A DNA stretch of 51,745 nt from Candidatus Melainabacteria bacterium (GTDB lineage Bacteria > Cyanobacteriota > Vampirovibrionia > Vampirovibrionales > Vampirovibrionaceae), in NCBI GenBank assembly GCA_902168245.1, contig CABHPA010000185.1, forward strand, positions 1-51,745, read 5' to 3'. The translations under genes were made by a program, and so were the position numbers. The notes beneath the pieces are model-generated. The model searched no databases. It saw only the letters and a list, made by a program, of their open reading frames with translations, and had not been told where the DNA came from. Positions 1 through 7,427 of this stretch are shown here, one piece after another. Numbering within the stretch: position 1 is the first letter of the stretch; each line of letters opens with the position of its first letter.

Positions 1-2
1 TA

Positions 3-36
3 GTCTCGTGGGCTCGGAGATGTGTATAAGAGACAG
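3..36 (+). other. Nextera/Tn5 sequencing adapter left on the contig end
   Basis: These 34 bases match the Illumina Nextera read-2 transposase adapter. They end in the 19-bp Tn5 mosaic end AGATGTGTATAAGAGACAG at 18-36. This is library-preparation sequence, not genome. Genomic sequence starts at about 37, and bases 1-2 are of uncertain origin. Nothing upstream of the first gene can be inferred from this stretch. Confidence 0.97.
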
Positions 37-91
37 GAACTGGTGGATGCGCCCGCCGGTGTGACGCATTAAGCGTGAGAGAGGATGCCGC

Positions 92-1105
92 GTGACCCTC
101 ACCGAAAATGAAATCCGCCCCGAAGCTTTGATGGCCGAGCAGGCCCGCCTGTTCGCGGAAGACATCGCCCGCCTGATGGCGCGCCGGGATGAATTTATCA
201 CCGTGCCTTGTCCCGCTTGCGAGGCCATCCAGTTTGAACCGGCCTTTGAGAAAACCGGCATGTCCTTTGTGACCTGTGTTCAATGCGAAACGCTATACGC
301 CAACCCGCGCCCCCGGACCGAACATCTGGCGGATTATTACCGCCATTCCAAAAATTACGAATACTGGAGCAAACATATTTTTCCGGCTTCCGAGGCGGCG
401 CGGCGGGAGAAGATTTTTAAGCCCAGGGTGGCCCTGGTGCTGGAGATTTGCGATCGGTTCCAGATTCCGACCGATCTGCTCATGGAAGTAGGCGCGGGCT
501 TTGGCCTTTTTGGGGAGGAACTGCGGAGGGTCGATCGTTTCCGGCGAATTGTGGCGGTGGAACCGACCCCCTATCTGGCCGAGGATTGCAGGCGACGCGG
601 TCTGGAAGTGCTGGAAAAACCGATTGAGCGGATTCAGCCGCAAGATGTGTTGAAGTCCGGTGAATCGATCAGTGTGATCGCCAGTTTTGAGGTGATCGAA
701 CACCTGTTTTCCCCTCGGGAATTTTTAACGCAATGTGCGGAACTGCTGACGCCGGGCGGGGCGCTGATGCTGACCTGTCCCAATAGTAAAGGCTTTGATG
801 TGCAGATGCTGGGCGAAAAATCTTCCGCCGTGGATGTAGAGCATCTCAATCTGTTTAATCCCCGGTCGCTGGCCGGTTTAATGGAAGCTTGCGGGTTCGA
901 GGTGATCGACACCCAAACCCCCGGCAAGCTGGATGCCGAACTGGTGCGAAAACAAATGCTCAACGGCGGACTGAACCCGGATGAACATCCGTTTCTGAAG
1001 CAAGTGCTGCTGGAACAGTGGGAAGAAAGCGGCGCGGCCTTCCAGCAGTTCCTGATCAATCAGCGGCTTTCCTCCAACATGTTGCTGGTGGGCCGGAAAG
1101 TTTAG
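92..1105 (+). CDS. Class I SAM-dependent methyltransferase with N-terminal zinc-ribbon-like domain
   Basis: The 337-residue protein starts at GTG, with a GAGAGG ribosome site eight bases upstream. Residues about 40-70 carry two Cys-x-x-Cys pairs (CPAC and CVQC), the zinc-binding module often fused to this methyltransferase type. The Rossmann methyltransferase core follows: a glycine-rich SAM loop (EVGAGFGLFGEE), an acidic residue after the second strand (VAVEP), and the motif FEVIEHL before a TPGG turn. Family members commonly modify sugars or surface-glycan precursors. The pseG gene 3 kb away suggests a glycan role, but that is inference and the substrate is unknown. The operon may extend leftwards past the contig end. 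Confidence 0.85.
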   Translation: MTLTENEIRPEALMAEQARLFAEDIARLMARRDEFITVPCPACEAIQFEPAFEKTGMSFVTCVQCETLYANPRPRTEHLADYYRHSKNYEYWSKHIFPASEAARREKIFKPRVALVLEICDRFQIPTDLLMEVGAGFGLFGEELRRVDRFRRIVAVEPTPYLAEDCRRRGLEVLEKPIERIQPQDVLKSGESISVIASFEVIEHLFSPREFLTQCAELLTPGGALMLTCPNSKGFDVQMLGEKSSAVDVEHLNLFNPRSLAGLMEACGFEVIDTQTPGKLDAELVRKQMLNGGLNPDEHPFLKQVLLEQWEESGAAFQQFLINQRLSSNMLLVGRKV

Positions 1106-1313
1106 CAGCCTGCCTAGACTCCCAAACCAATCTGTATCCGGGTCAGTTTCTTTAGAACCTGTAATATCGTTACTTTTCGCTTTTATCTTGGCTTTTGGTT
1201 ACTAGACCAGTGGGAAATGCTTACAGACAAGGATACAGTTGCCCGATTTTATACCTTGTCATACGCTGCTTCGTTTGCTCGAACATTACGCTTTCATACG
1301 TTAATGTCCTGAA

Positions 1314-2060
1314 TTATTTACAGGCGCCACCACTACAGGTATGGATGGTTTGGGAATTACTATTCACCACTTGAGCGCTAGCACTAACGTTCTTTGCTGG
1401 CGTCTGCCCAACGCCTTGCATCGCACCCGCAAAGAATACGTCCGATGCTCGCGAGTAACTATCTTCGGCCAATGCGTTGACCAATGTTTGATCGTCCGCA
1501 CTCAAGTTACTATATTCAGGAGATTGCAGTACTTGGTTCCATAGAGACTTATATTGCGGACACACCCCATTTGGGCCACCCATCGAATTGTTGGGATCCT
1601 CAATACCACCACTCTTATCATAATAGCTCATGGAACTTGCTACACTATATCCTTTTTGAGCCAACTGCTCAATCAGGTTGGCCAACGCCGGTTCCGTGTC
1701 CTTGTATTTGGCGGCCAGCGCCAGCAGCATTTGGGAGTTGGCCTGGACTGTCGCTGAGCCTCCATTGGAGCCACTCACCTGAATAACAGTAGCCTGCTGG
1801 GCTCGGATATTCGGCGAGGAAGCCAACGCCCCCTTGCCGGTCGCCACCACATTCGCCACATTTTGCGCACCCCCGGAGACTGTTGCATGAATGGGTATGC
1901 TACTGGCATGTGGGGGAGAATAATTGCCCAATATGGACATAAACCCGTTATTAAGACTGCGGGATAATGCGACCAAGCCGCCAACGGCGACCAGCGCTAC
2001 CAGTGCAATGCTAATCGCATACTCGGTCAGGCTTTGACCACGATTCCTCAGTCTTAACAT
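1314..2060 (-). CDS. Flp-type pilin-like protein with large C-terminal extension
   Basis: The 248-residue protein begins with a short basic leader (MLRLRNRG), then the sequence QSLTEYAISIALVALVAVGG. Cleavage after Gly8 would put Glu at +5 and Tyr at +6, the signature of Flp/Tad pilins processed by a TadV/CpaA-type prepilin peptidase. A hydrophobic helix follows. True Flp pilins are only about 50-70 residues, whereas this one carries roughly 200 further polar, Ser/Asn/Ala-rich residues. Three cysteines lie towards the C-terminus (VCPQ and the terminal HTCSGGACK), suggesting a disulfide-stabilised exported domain. It is probably a pseudopilin, minor pilin or adhesin. No Tad machinery genes are in the window. 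No clear Shine-Dalgarno is seen before the ATG. Confidence 0.7.
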   Translation of the reverse strand: MLRLRNRGQSLTEYAISIALVALVAVGGLVALSRSLNNGFMSILGNYSPPHASSIPIHATVSGGAQNVANVVATGKGALASSPNIRAQQATVIQVSGSNGGSATVQANSQMLLALAAKYKDTEPALANLIEQLAQKGYSVASSMSYYDKSGGIEDPNNSMGGPNGVCPQYKSLWNQVLQSPEYSNLSADDQTLVNALAEDSYSRASDVFFAGAMQGVGQTPAKNVSASAQVVNSNSQTIHTCSGGACK

Positions 2061-2144
2061 AATTATCAGCTTATCCGTTATTTCATTAACATTCTGAGTA
2101 TATCGGTCAGCAATGGCGAGGCTGTATGTTTTATTAAAGAGGTT

Positions 2145-2236
2145 TTACAAATTAGTAGCTCTGGCAATCACCCCCAGAGTGGCTAGACTGATTAGCAGTT
2201 CGGCCAGTGTAAAACCACTTCTGAAAATCGCATCAT
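2145..2236 (-). pseudogene. Decayed type IV prepilin (frameshifted N-terminal remnant)
   Basis: On the minus strand two ATG codons at 2231-2236 open a leader reading MMRFSE. Two bases later, in another frame, the codons read GFTLAELLISLATLGVIA, a textbook type IV prepilin signature (Gly/Phe cleavage site, Glu at +5, hydrophobic helix). The frame then stops at 2145-2147. A single one-base loss after the sixth codon explains the frame change, and the rest of the pilin is missing. A GGAAGG ribosome-site-like sequence lies at 2250-2255, 13 bases from the ATG. It sits just upstream of the Flp-like pilin gene on the same strand. Confidence 0.75.
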
Positions 2237-2355
2237 TTGCGATGTAAAACCTTCCAGATGAAATAAAGCGGTTTTTTTATGTTGTCTTGACTGTTTTTTA
2301 AAACTGGATGCTATTTGCGGGGGGCTGATAACTCGCGCCGCTTGATGATGGCTTG

Positions 2356-2994
2356 TTAATGACTCGGTTCCAGGGCCAGCTTTGCGCCGAACAGGATTAA
2401 AATACCGCCGGTCAGCCGATCGAGTCCCTGGATGACGCGTGGCTGCTTGAGCCAACGGGCAAGCGGTTGGGTGGCGATGACCAGCACGGAAAACCAGAGC
2501 AGTCCTTCCAGCGAATGAATCAAGCCCATCCACACGCCAAAGGAGGCCAGGTCGGCATGCGGGGGAATAAACTGAGGCATAAAGCTCACGTAAAAAACGC
2601 CCACCTTGGGGTTCAGCAGGTTGGTCAGCAAGCCCTGGCCAAACCAACGGCGCAGGCTATTTTCCGGCGGGCTTTCGGTGGGAGTCGGTGTTTCGTCCAG
2701 GTGCTTCCTGGTATTCAACAGCATTTGCAAGCCCAGGTAAAACAGGTAAACCGCCCCGGCCACCCGTAGCAGATGATAAAGCAGTTTTGAGGCGCTCAGC
2801 ACCACGCCCAACCCCACGGAAACCAGCAGGCACCAGATCAGGCAGCCCAGACAGATTCCCGCCGCCACCGCATAGGCCGGGGGCGCGCCTTTCACCGTGG
2901 CGGTACGCAGAATCAGCGCGGTATCCAGGCCGGGGGTCATGGTCAGCAGACCGGCGGCAATGGCAAAGGAAAGCAAGGCTTGCAGGGTGTTCAT
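2356..2994 (-). CDS. LysE/RhtB family amino-acid exporter
   Basis: This is a 212-residue polytopic membrane protein from the ATG at 2994. The usual length of LysE/RhtB exporters is about 205-212, which favours this start over in-frame codons 6 and 72 bases upstream. The N-terminus has the family pattern: a first hydrophobic helix followed by MTPGLDTALILRTA, where the TPGP/D motif is diagnostic. About six membrane segments can be traced. The family exports amino acids or their derivatives (lysine, homoserine, threonine) by proton exchange; the substrate here cannot be read from sequence. The gene is divergent from the aldo/keto-reductase-like gene and stands alone on its strand. Confidence 0.88.
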   Translation of the reverse strand: MNTLQALLSFAIAAGLLTMTPGLDTALILRTATVKGAPPAYAVAAGICLGCLIWCLLVSVGLGVVLSASKLLYHLLRVAGAVYLFYLGLQMLLNTRKHLDETPTPTESPPENSLRRWFGQGLLTNLLNPKVGVFYVSFMPQFIPPHADLASFGVWMGLIHSLEGLLWFSVLVIATQPLARWLKQPRVIQGLDRLTGGILILFGAKLALEPSH

Positions 2995-3096
2995 ACCCAT
3001 ATTTATAGTACGAAATCCGTTTGCAAGACATGGGGGAATGTTTTGACAGAATGCCTGGCCTTCCAAAAGTGATGGAACGGCTCTCCGGAAATCGGC

Positions 3097-3102
3097 TAGA
3101 AT
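3097..3102 (+). promoter_or_regulatory. Candidate -10 element for the pseG operon
   Basis: TAGAAT lies about 80 bases before the aldo/keto-reductase-like gene, in the divergent region with lysE. No good -35 is evident. The same TAGAAT variant lies upstream of atpD at 36824-36829. Confidence 0.3.
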
Positions 3103-3180
3103 GGATCCAGTGAGCTGGCGGCGGGGCCGCTATCGTCGTTAAGCAACCGGGCCGCTGGAAAGTATGGATTCTGTAAGGCT

Positions 3181-4056
3181 ATGAAACTTGGGCTGGGTAC
3201 GGTGGAATTCGCCGCCAAAACGGGCAAGCATGCCTGGCAGGTTTCCCTGGAGGAAGCCCGCCGCATTCTGGAAATCGCGCGGGATTCCGGCGTAACGCTG
3301 CTGGATACGGCAGCCCAGGCGGGAAACAGCGAAGAAGTGTTGGGCGAATGTTTGCCGGAAAATCATCAGTTTAAAATTCTGGCCAAAACGCCGCAATTCG
3401 GCACGGATTTTGTGGCGGCCCACCACGCCGAGCAACTGGAAACCGCCCTGAACGCAACCTTGCAAAACTTGCGGCAGGAGACCGTTTACGGTCTGATGAT
3501 CGGCGTGGAGGACGGTTTGTTCGCTACCCAGGGCGAAAAGTTGTACCGCCGCATGGAAACCCTGAAACAGCAGGGGCGTATTGAAAAGATCGGGGTTTCG
3601 CTGAGTAACGCTGCGCAAATCGGTAAAGTGCTGGCCGCCTGCGCCCCGGATATCATCCAGCTTCCCTTGAACGTGCTGGATCAGCGCCTCTTGCTCAGCG
3701 GGCATTTAACGGCCTTGAAGCAAAAGGGCATTGAAATTCACGCACGCGATGTGTTCCTGCAAGGGGTGCTGCTGGACCCCACGCATTTGCATCCCTGGTT
3801 CTGGCCCATTCGCAAGCGGATGGACAGTTACCACGAGTTCCTGATTCGGGAAGGGTTGACCCCGCTGGAAGGCGCGCTGGGGTTCGCCACCAGCGTTGCG
3901 GAGGTGGATTACGCGCTGGTGGGCGTTGGTTCGGTAGCCCAGTTGCAGGAGGTAATCCATGCGGCGGATGCGGGGGTGTCCTCGGCCGATTTTGCCCGTT
4001 TTGCCTGCCGGGAGGAAAAGTTTATCAACCCGCTTTGCTGGAACTTGTATGAGTAA
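3181..4056 (+). CDS. Aldo/keto reductase-like protein lacking catalytic Tyr and His
   Basis: The 291-residue protein has the overall sequence of the aldo/keto reductases found in nonulosonic-acid and LPS gene clusters. It opens with MKLGLGTVEF and has the LDTA segment, a KIGVS strand and a FLQGVLL strand towards the C-terminus. By eye, Asp42 and Lys69 of the Asp-Tyr-Lys-His tetrad are present. The tyrosine of the usual DTAxxYGxSE motif is Ala47 (DTAAQAGNSE), and the histidine of the LLLHxPE motif is Gly108 (LMIGVED). The stop codon overlaps the pseG start by one base (TAATG), implying translational coupling and a linked role. It is probably a non-canonical or pseudo-enzyme partner in sugar biosynthesis. 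The Shine-Dalgarno (AAGG) is unusually close to the ATG. Confidence 0.85.
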   Translation: MKLGLGTVEFAAKTGKHAWQVSLEEARRILEIARDSGVTLLDTAAQAGNSEEVLGECLPENHQFKILAKTPQFGTDFVAAHHAEQLETALNATLQNLRQETVYGLMIGVEDGLFATQGEKLYRRMETLKQQGRIEKIGVSLSNAAQIGKVLAACAPDIIQLPLNVLDQRLLLSGHLTALKQKGIEIHARDVFLQGVLLDPTHLHPWFWPIRKRMDSYHEFLIREGLTPLEGALGFATSVAEVDYALVGVGSVAQLQEVIHAADAGVSSADFARFACREEKFINPLCWNLYE

Positions 4057-5150
4057 TGGGCATGCCTGAGCGGGTGGCGGGTTCAAGCCCGTTGCGGGTT
4101 TTGATGCGGGCCGACGCCTCGGTGGAAATCGGCGCCGGGCATGTGGTGCGGTGCGCTACCCTGGCCAATGAATTGATTGCCCGTGGCGCGGAGGTGACAT
4201 TTGCCTGCCGTCAGTTGCCGGGCGACCTGAACGACTGGTTGCGGGCCAAAGGGTTTTCCGTGTTGGCATGGCAAGCGGATGATCCGGCGGAAACACAAGC
4301 CCTGCTTTCACAGTTGGGCCAGCTTGGCTGTTCGGGAAACAATCCGTTTGACTGGCTGGCGGTGGATCATTACGGGCTTTCCGTCGGGTGGGAAACGCAA
4401 CTGCGCTCCGTTGCCCGACGGGTGCTGACCTTGGATGATTTGGCCAATCGGCCGCACGATTGCGAGTTGTTAATCGATTCCGGTGACTTAACCCGGAATG
4501 TCGAGCGCTATCAGGCGTTAACGCCGCCAGAGTGCAGGCTGCTTTTGGGGCCGAAATATGCCCTGCTTCGGCCGGATTTCGCCCGGTTCCGCGCGCGCAT
4601 GCAAGATGTGGGAGTATTCCGATCGCAGCCGGTGTCACGGGTGTTGGTCTTTTTCGGCGGCAGCGATCCGACCGGGGAAACCTTGAAGGCTATTGCTGCC
4701 CTGCGGGACTTGACCTCCCCTTTTCGGGTGGATGTGGTGGTGGGCGCGGCCAATCCCATGGGGGAGGAAATCCGCGAACAATGCGCCGCCCTGCCCAGTT
4801 TTGACTTCCATTGCCAGGTGGATAACATGGCCGAACGGATGGCCCTGGCGGATCTGGCGATTGGGGCGGGCGGCACCGCCACCTGGGAACGGCTTTGTCT
4901 GGGCTTGCCCGCCATTGTGATAGCGGTGGCTGACAACCAGCTTGAAATCAGCCGACAGGTAGCCGATGCAGGCGCGCAGGTTTTTCTGGGCGCAAGCGGG
5001 TCGGTTTCGGTGAATGATTTGCGCAAGGCGATTTGGGCGCTGGCCGATGCGCCTGAGCGTAGGGCCGCGATGGCGGATTCGGCGATGCGCCTGGTGGATG
5101 GCCTGGGGGCGCAACGGGTGGCGGACATTATTCTGAACTGGCCGGGCTGA
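4056..5150 (+). CDS. pseG: UDP-2,4-diacetamido-2,4,6-trideoxy-beta-L-altropyranose hydrolase (PseG)
   Basis: The 364-residue protein resembles PseG, the GT-B-fold nucleotide-sugar hydrolase that removes UDP in the pseudaminic acid pathway, giving the sugar condensed with PEP by PseI. Its N-terminus reads MRADASVEIGAGHVVRC, matching the family's glycine-rich GxGH-V-x-RC motif with the catalytic histidine. The C-terminal half has GGSDPTGET and GGTATWERLCLGLP, the UDP-binding region shared with MurG-like enzymes. About 15 extra residues precede the motif, so a slightly later start is possible. Other pse genes are not in the window and may lie beyond the contig end. The 3' end overlaps the convergent small gene by 23 bases. 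Confidence 0.88.
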   Translation: MGMPERVAGSSPLRVLMRADASVEIGAGHVVRCATLANELIARGAEVTFACRQLPGDLNDWLRAKGFSVLAWQADDPAETQALLSQLGQLGCSGNNPFDWLAVDHYGLSVGWETQLRSVARRVLTLDDLANRPHDCELLIDSGDLTRNVERYQALTPPECRLLLGPKYALLRPDFARFRARMQDVGVFRSQPVSRVLVFFGGSDPTGETLKAIAALRDLTSPFRVDVVVGAANPMGEEIREQCAALPSFDFHCQVDNMAERMALADLAIGAGGTATWERLCLGLPAIVIAVADNQLEISRQVADAGAQVFLGASGSVSVNDLRKAIWALADAPERRAAMADSAMRLVDGLGAQRVADIILNWPG

Positions 5151-5370
5151 TATAAATCCGATCCTGCTGAACCCGTTCCGCAAACAGGATTCTGGCGAAC
5201 AAGCCCTGCGGGTTGGGGTAGGGTTCCCGTTGAATCATGGCCTTGCCCGTCGGGTAGGTACACAAATAGCGTTCCGCCGCCGCAATGGAGTCCAGCAATA
5301 GCCATTGCTCTCCCGGCAATCGGGCTTCCCAGTCGGGTTGAGGTGCGGGAGGGGCCATCGTCTTTTCCAT
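5128..5370 (-). CDS. Small conserved-looking hypothetical protein
   Basis: The 80-residue protein is rich in aromatic, charged and proline residues (WEARLPGEQWLLLDS, TYPTGKAMIQREPYPNP), with no signal peptide or membrane helix. It starts at ATG with GGAAG about 12 bases upstream and lies 31 bases after the exported-protein gene on the same strand, so the two probably form an operon. It overlaps the end of pseG tail-to-tail by 23 bases. The family is not recognised. Confidence 0.55.
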   Translation of the reverse strand: MEKTMAPPAPQPDWEARLPGEQWLLLDSIAAAERYLCTYPTGKAMIQREPYPNPQGLFARILFAERVQQDRIYISPASSE

Positions 5371-5401
5371 GTCCTGTATATTCTTCCGCTGGCGTAGTAG
5401 C

Positions 5402-5869
5402 CTACCACTGGGTGGGCAAATCGGGCAGGTTTTCCTGGCAGGTGCCTTTCAGGAATGAATAAAGCCCGGTGCGGTTTCTTAATGTCACCGGGTACGGCGA
5501 GCCGGGAATTTCATTGGACATCAGGCCGTCCCCGCCCTCATTCCAGGATTTGACGGGGGAGCGCAACTGCCCGGTGTTGCAGTCAATCTCGTTCAGGCTG
5601 ACCCGCGTTCCCGCCGGGGACTGGCCGTCGGTTTCCACCACCCGGTATTGCAGTTTCCCGCCGCCAATGGGGGTAAAACTGTCGGTCTGGATCGCAAATT
5701 TTTGCCCGGCGGCAAAACTGCTTAACGGAAATAAATTGCCGTGGGACTGGTTGACGGTTTGCTGCGCCCATGCCGGATAATTGCACAGCAGTAGCAATCC
5801 GGCTAATAGTAATATCATTTTGAAACCGGGGAATTTAAAATAAAGTTGAATTAAAATATTTTTTATCAT
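5402..5869 (-). CDS. Exported hypothetical protein
   Basis: The 155-residue protein starts at the ATG at 5869, which has GAGG five bases upstream; an earlier in-frame TTG at 5914 is less likely. The N-terminus is a long signal peptide with a strong hydrophobic core (MILLLAGLLLLCNYPAWA) and a plausible AxA-type cleavage before QQTVNQ. The mature part is a small, probably beta-rich domain with two cysteines (EIDCNTG and GTCQEN) that could form a disulfide. A TATAAT box lies 23 bases upstream of the start. The function is unknown. It probably shares an mRNA with the 80-residue gene downstream. Confidence 0.7.
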   Translation of the reverse strand: MIKNILIQLYFKFPGFKMILLLAGLLLLCNYPAWAQQTVNQSHGNLFPLSSFAAGQKFAIQTDSFTPIGGGKLQYRVVETDGQSPAGTRVSLNEIDCNTGQLRSPVKSWNEGGDGLMSNEIPGSPYPVTLRNRTGLYSFLKGTCQENLPDLPTQW

Positions 5870-5891
5870 CAAACCCTCAATCTTAAATGGT

Positions 5892-5897
5892 ATTATA
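5892..5897 (-). promoter_or_regulatory. TATAAT -10 box of the exported-protein operon
   Basis: A perfect TATAAT on the minus strand predicts a transcript start near 5884 and a leader of about 15 bases before the ATG at 5869. The -35 region is not obvious. Confidence 0.5.
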
Positions 5898-6001
5898 GCT
5901 CTTATAAGTTGCAATCTGTAGCCCCTGGGCTATATGTTTTATTTCACCTTTTTTGGATTGGTTGTTTGGATTGGCGATGTGAATTGGCAATACAGATTGG
6001 T

Positions 6002-6211
6002 ATGACCCGCTATATTCTGCGCTTTGGCCTGGCGATCGCCTTGGGCAAGCTTTGCCTGGAGAACGGTTGGCATGGTTTTTCCACCGGGCTGGTTGCGCTG
6101 TTTCTATTGTATTACGGGGCGGCTTACCTGGGCGTACTGGCTGGTTTAAGCCGCCATATTGTTAAGAGCCGGTCTCAAGCCGGGGCATTGGCCGAGGTGT
6201 TAAAGGGATAG
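6002..6211 (+). CDS. Possible small membrane protein
   Basis: From the ATG at 6002 the frame encodes 69 residues with two hydrophobic stretches (RFGLAIALGKLCL and STGLVALFLLYYGAAYLGVLAGL) and a polar, basic tail, consistent with a two-helix membrane protein. The ribosome site is weak, and the frame also runs open upstream to 5909 without good start context. It stands between two better supported operons. It may be real, but the evidence is only composition and length. Confidence 0.35.
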   Translation: MTRYILRFGLAIALGKLCLENGWHGFSTGLVALFLLYYGAAYLGVLAGLSRHIVKSRSQAGALAEVLKG

Positions 6212-6290
6212 CAATTGGTTACGGGAGACTTTGAACGGGTAGTTTTTCAAAAAAACTGAGTCTGATTGTGTTGTAACAGGAGGGAACAGG

Positions 6291-6407
6291 ATGAACACGG
6301 CGATACGGATCAGGTTGATCCGCAGTTTTGTTCGGGGTAGTTATGTAATGGCTTACGAATTGGGCGGTAGCTTGCCGCGTTCGTTTGCCGCATCACCGGA
6401 AGTTTAG
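6291..6407 (+). CDS. 38-residue leader ORF with very strong ribosome site
   Basis: An ATG at 6291 follows AGGAGGG by about seven bases, the best Shine-Dalgarno in the neighbourhood. It opens a 38-codon frame beginning MNTAIRIRLIRSFVRGSY and ending TAG at 6405-6407. The next gene's ATG is only three bases after the stop. The peptide is basic and amphipathic with no known domain. The spacing suggests translational coupling to the MarR-GNAT gene, so it may be a leader peptide or a true microprotein. Confidence 0.5.
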   Translation: MNTAIRIRLIRSFVRGSYVMAYELGGSLPRSFAASPEV

Positions 6408-6410
6408 ATC

Positions 6411-7427
6411 ATGGATTTTCTGAATCAGATTGGCCCGCTGGCGCTGGGCAGCCGTTTTCGTCGCTTGGCTGACCGGTTGGGACAGGATGTGGCGTTGCTG
6501 TATAAGGAAATGGAATTGGATTTTGAGCCCCGGTGGTTCCCGGTGTTTTACCTGCTGAGCCGGAGTCGTGAGCCGATTGGCGTGGTGGATATCTCCCGTT
6601 TGTTGGGGGTCAGCCATCCGGCGGTCAACCAGATTGCCGGTGAATTGCTGGACTTGGACCTGATACAGGCGCTTCGCGATGACACCGACAAGCGAAAACG
6701 CCTGCTGGCCTTGTCCGAAAAAGGCTGGGACGTCCTGCCAGAACTGCAAAACGCCTGGGAACGAATCCAGATCACGATGCGTGGCTTGTTGAACGCCACA
6801 GGCGTGGACGTAATGGGTATGTTGGAAAGAATGGAGAACCTGATGGACGAACAGGGTTTATACGGCCGTTTTATCGCGGAGCAGGCTGCAACGCACTCCA
6901 GCCCTGATGCGACCGGGACGGTGATTGTGGAATATCGCCCCGGAAATCCCGTGTACCGGGAAGCGTTCAGGCGCCTGAACCTTGAATGGATTGAAAAATA
7001 CTTCAAGGTGGAGTCGGAAGATGAAAAAGTCCTGGGCGACCCGGAGCGGGAGATTCTGGACAATGGCGGCGCCATCCTGTTTGCGGTCAGCCATGATTCC
7101 CTGGATGGGCAAGCGGGTTCCTCCGAGCAGCTTGAGGCTATTCTGGGGACTTGCGCCCTGATTAAGAAAGAGGACGGCACGTTTGAGCTGTCCAAAATGG
7201 CCGTGACCGAAAAAGCCCGTGGTCGCCAGATTGGCGAACAGTTGCTGGCCGCCTCCATCGAAAAAGCGCGCAAACTGGAGGCCGGGAAATTGGTGCTGGA
7301 AACCAACAGTCAATTGACCGCCGCTGTCAATCTTTACCGTAAACTGGGTTTTGTGTTGATACAGGATGAGCCTGAGCATCGTTCCCTGTATCAAAGAGCC
7401 GATACCCGAATGAGACTGGATTTATGA
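6411..7427 (+). CDS. MarR-family regulator fused to a GNAT acetyltransferase
   Basis: The 338-residue protein has an N-terminal winged-helix MarR domain (about residues 1-145). The recognition region reads GVVDISRLLGVSHPAVNQIAGELLDLDLI, followed by the wing DDTDKRKRLLALSEKG. The C-terminal half (about 165-335) is a GNAT N-acetyltransferase with the acetyl-CoA loop VTEKARGRQIGEQLL and the LVLETN...AVNLYRKLGF strand-helix typical of the fold. Such fusions are known in bacteria. The domain pairing suggests that ligand sensing and acetylation act together. It overlaps the EamA transporter gene by four bases (ATGA) and heads a three- or four-gene operon, which it probably regulates. Confidence 0.9.
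   Translation: MDFLNQIGPLALGSRFRRLADRLGQDVALLYKEMELDFEPRWFPVFYLLSRSREPIGVVDISRLLGVSHPAVNQIAGELLDLDLIQALRDDTDKRKRLLALSEKGWDVLPELQNAWERIQITMRGLLNATGVDVMGMLERMENLMDEQGLYGRFIAEQAATHSSPDATGTVIVEYRPGNPVYREAFRRLNLEWIEKYFKVESEDEKVLGDPEREILDNGGAILFAVSHDSLDGQAGSSEQLEAILGTCALIKKEDGTFELSKMAVTEKARGRQIGEQLLAASIEKARKLEAGKLVLETNSQLTAAVNLYRKLGFVLIQDEPEHRSLYQRADTRMRLDL

Noticed and set aside
3..36. Possible transposon terminal inverted repeat
   Set aside because: It is the synthetic Nextera adapter with the Tn5 mosaic end; no transposase gene is nearby.
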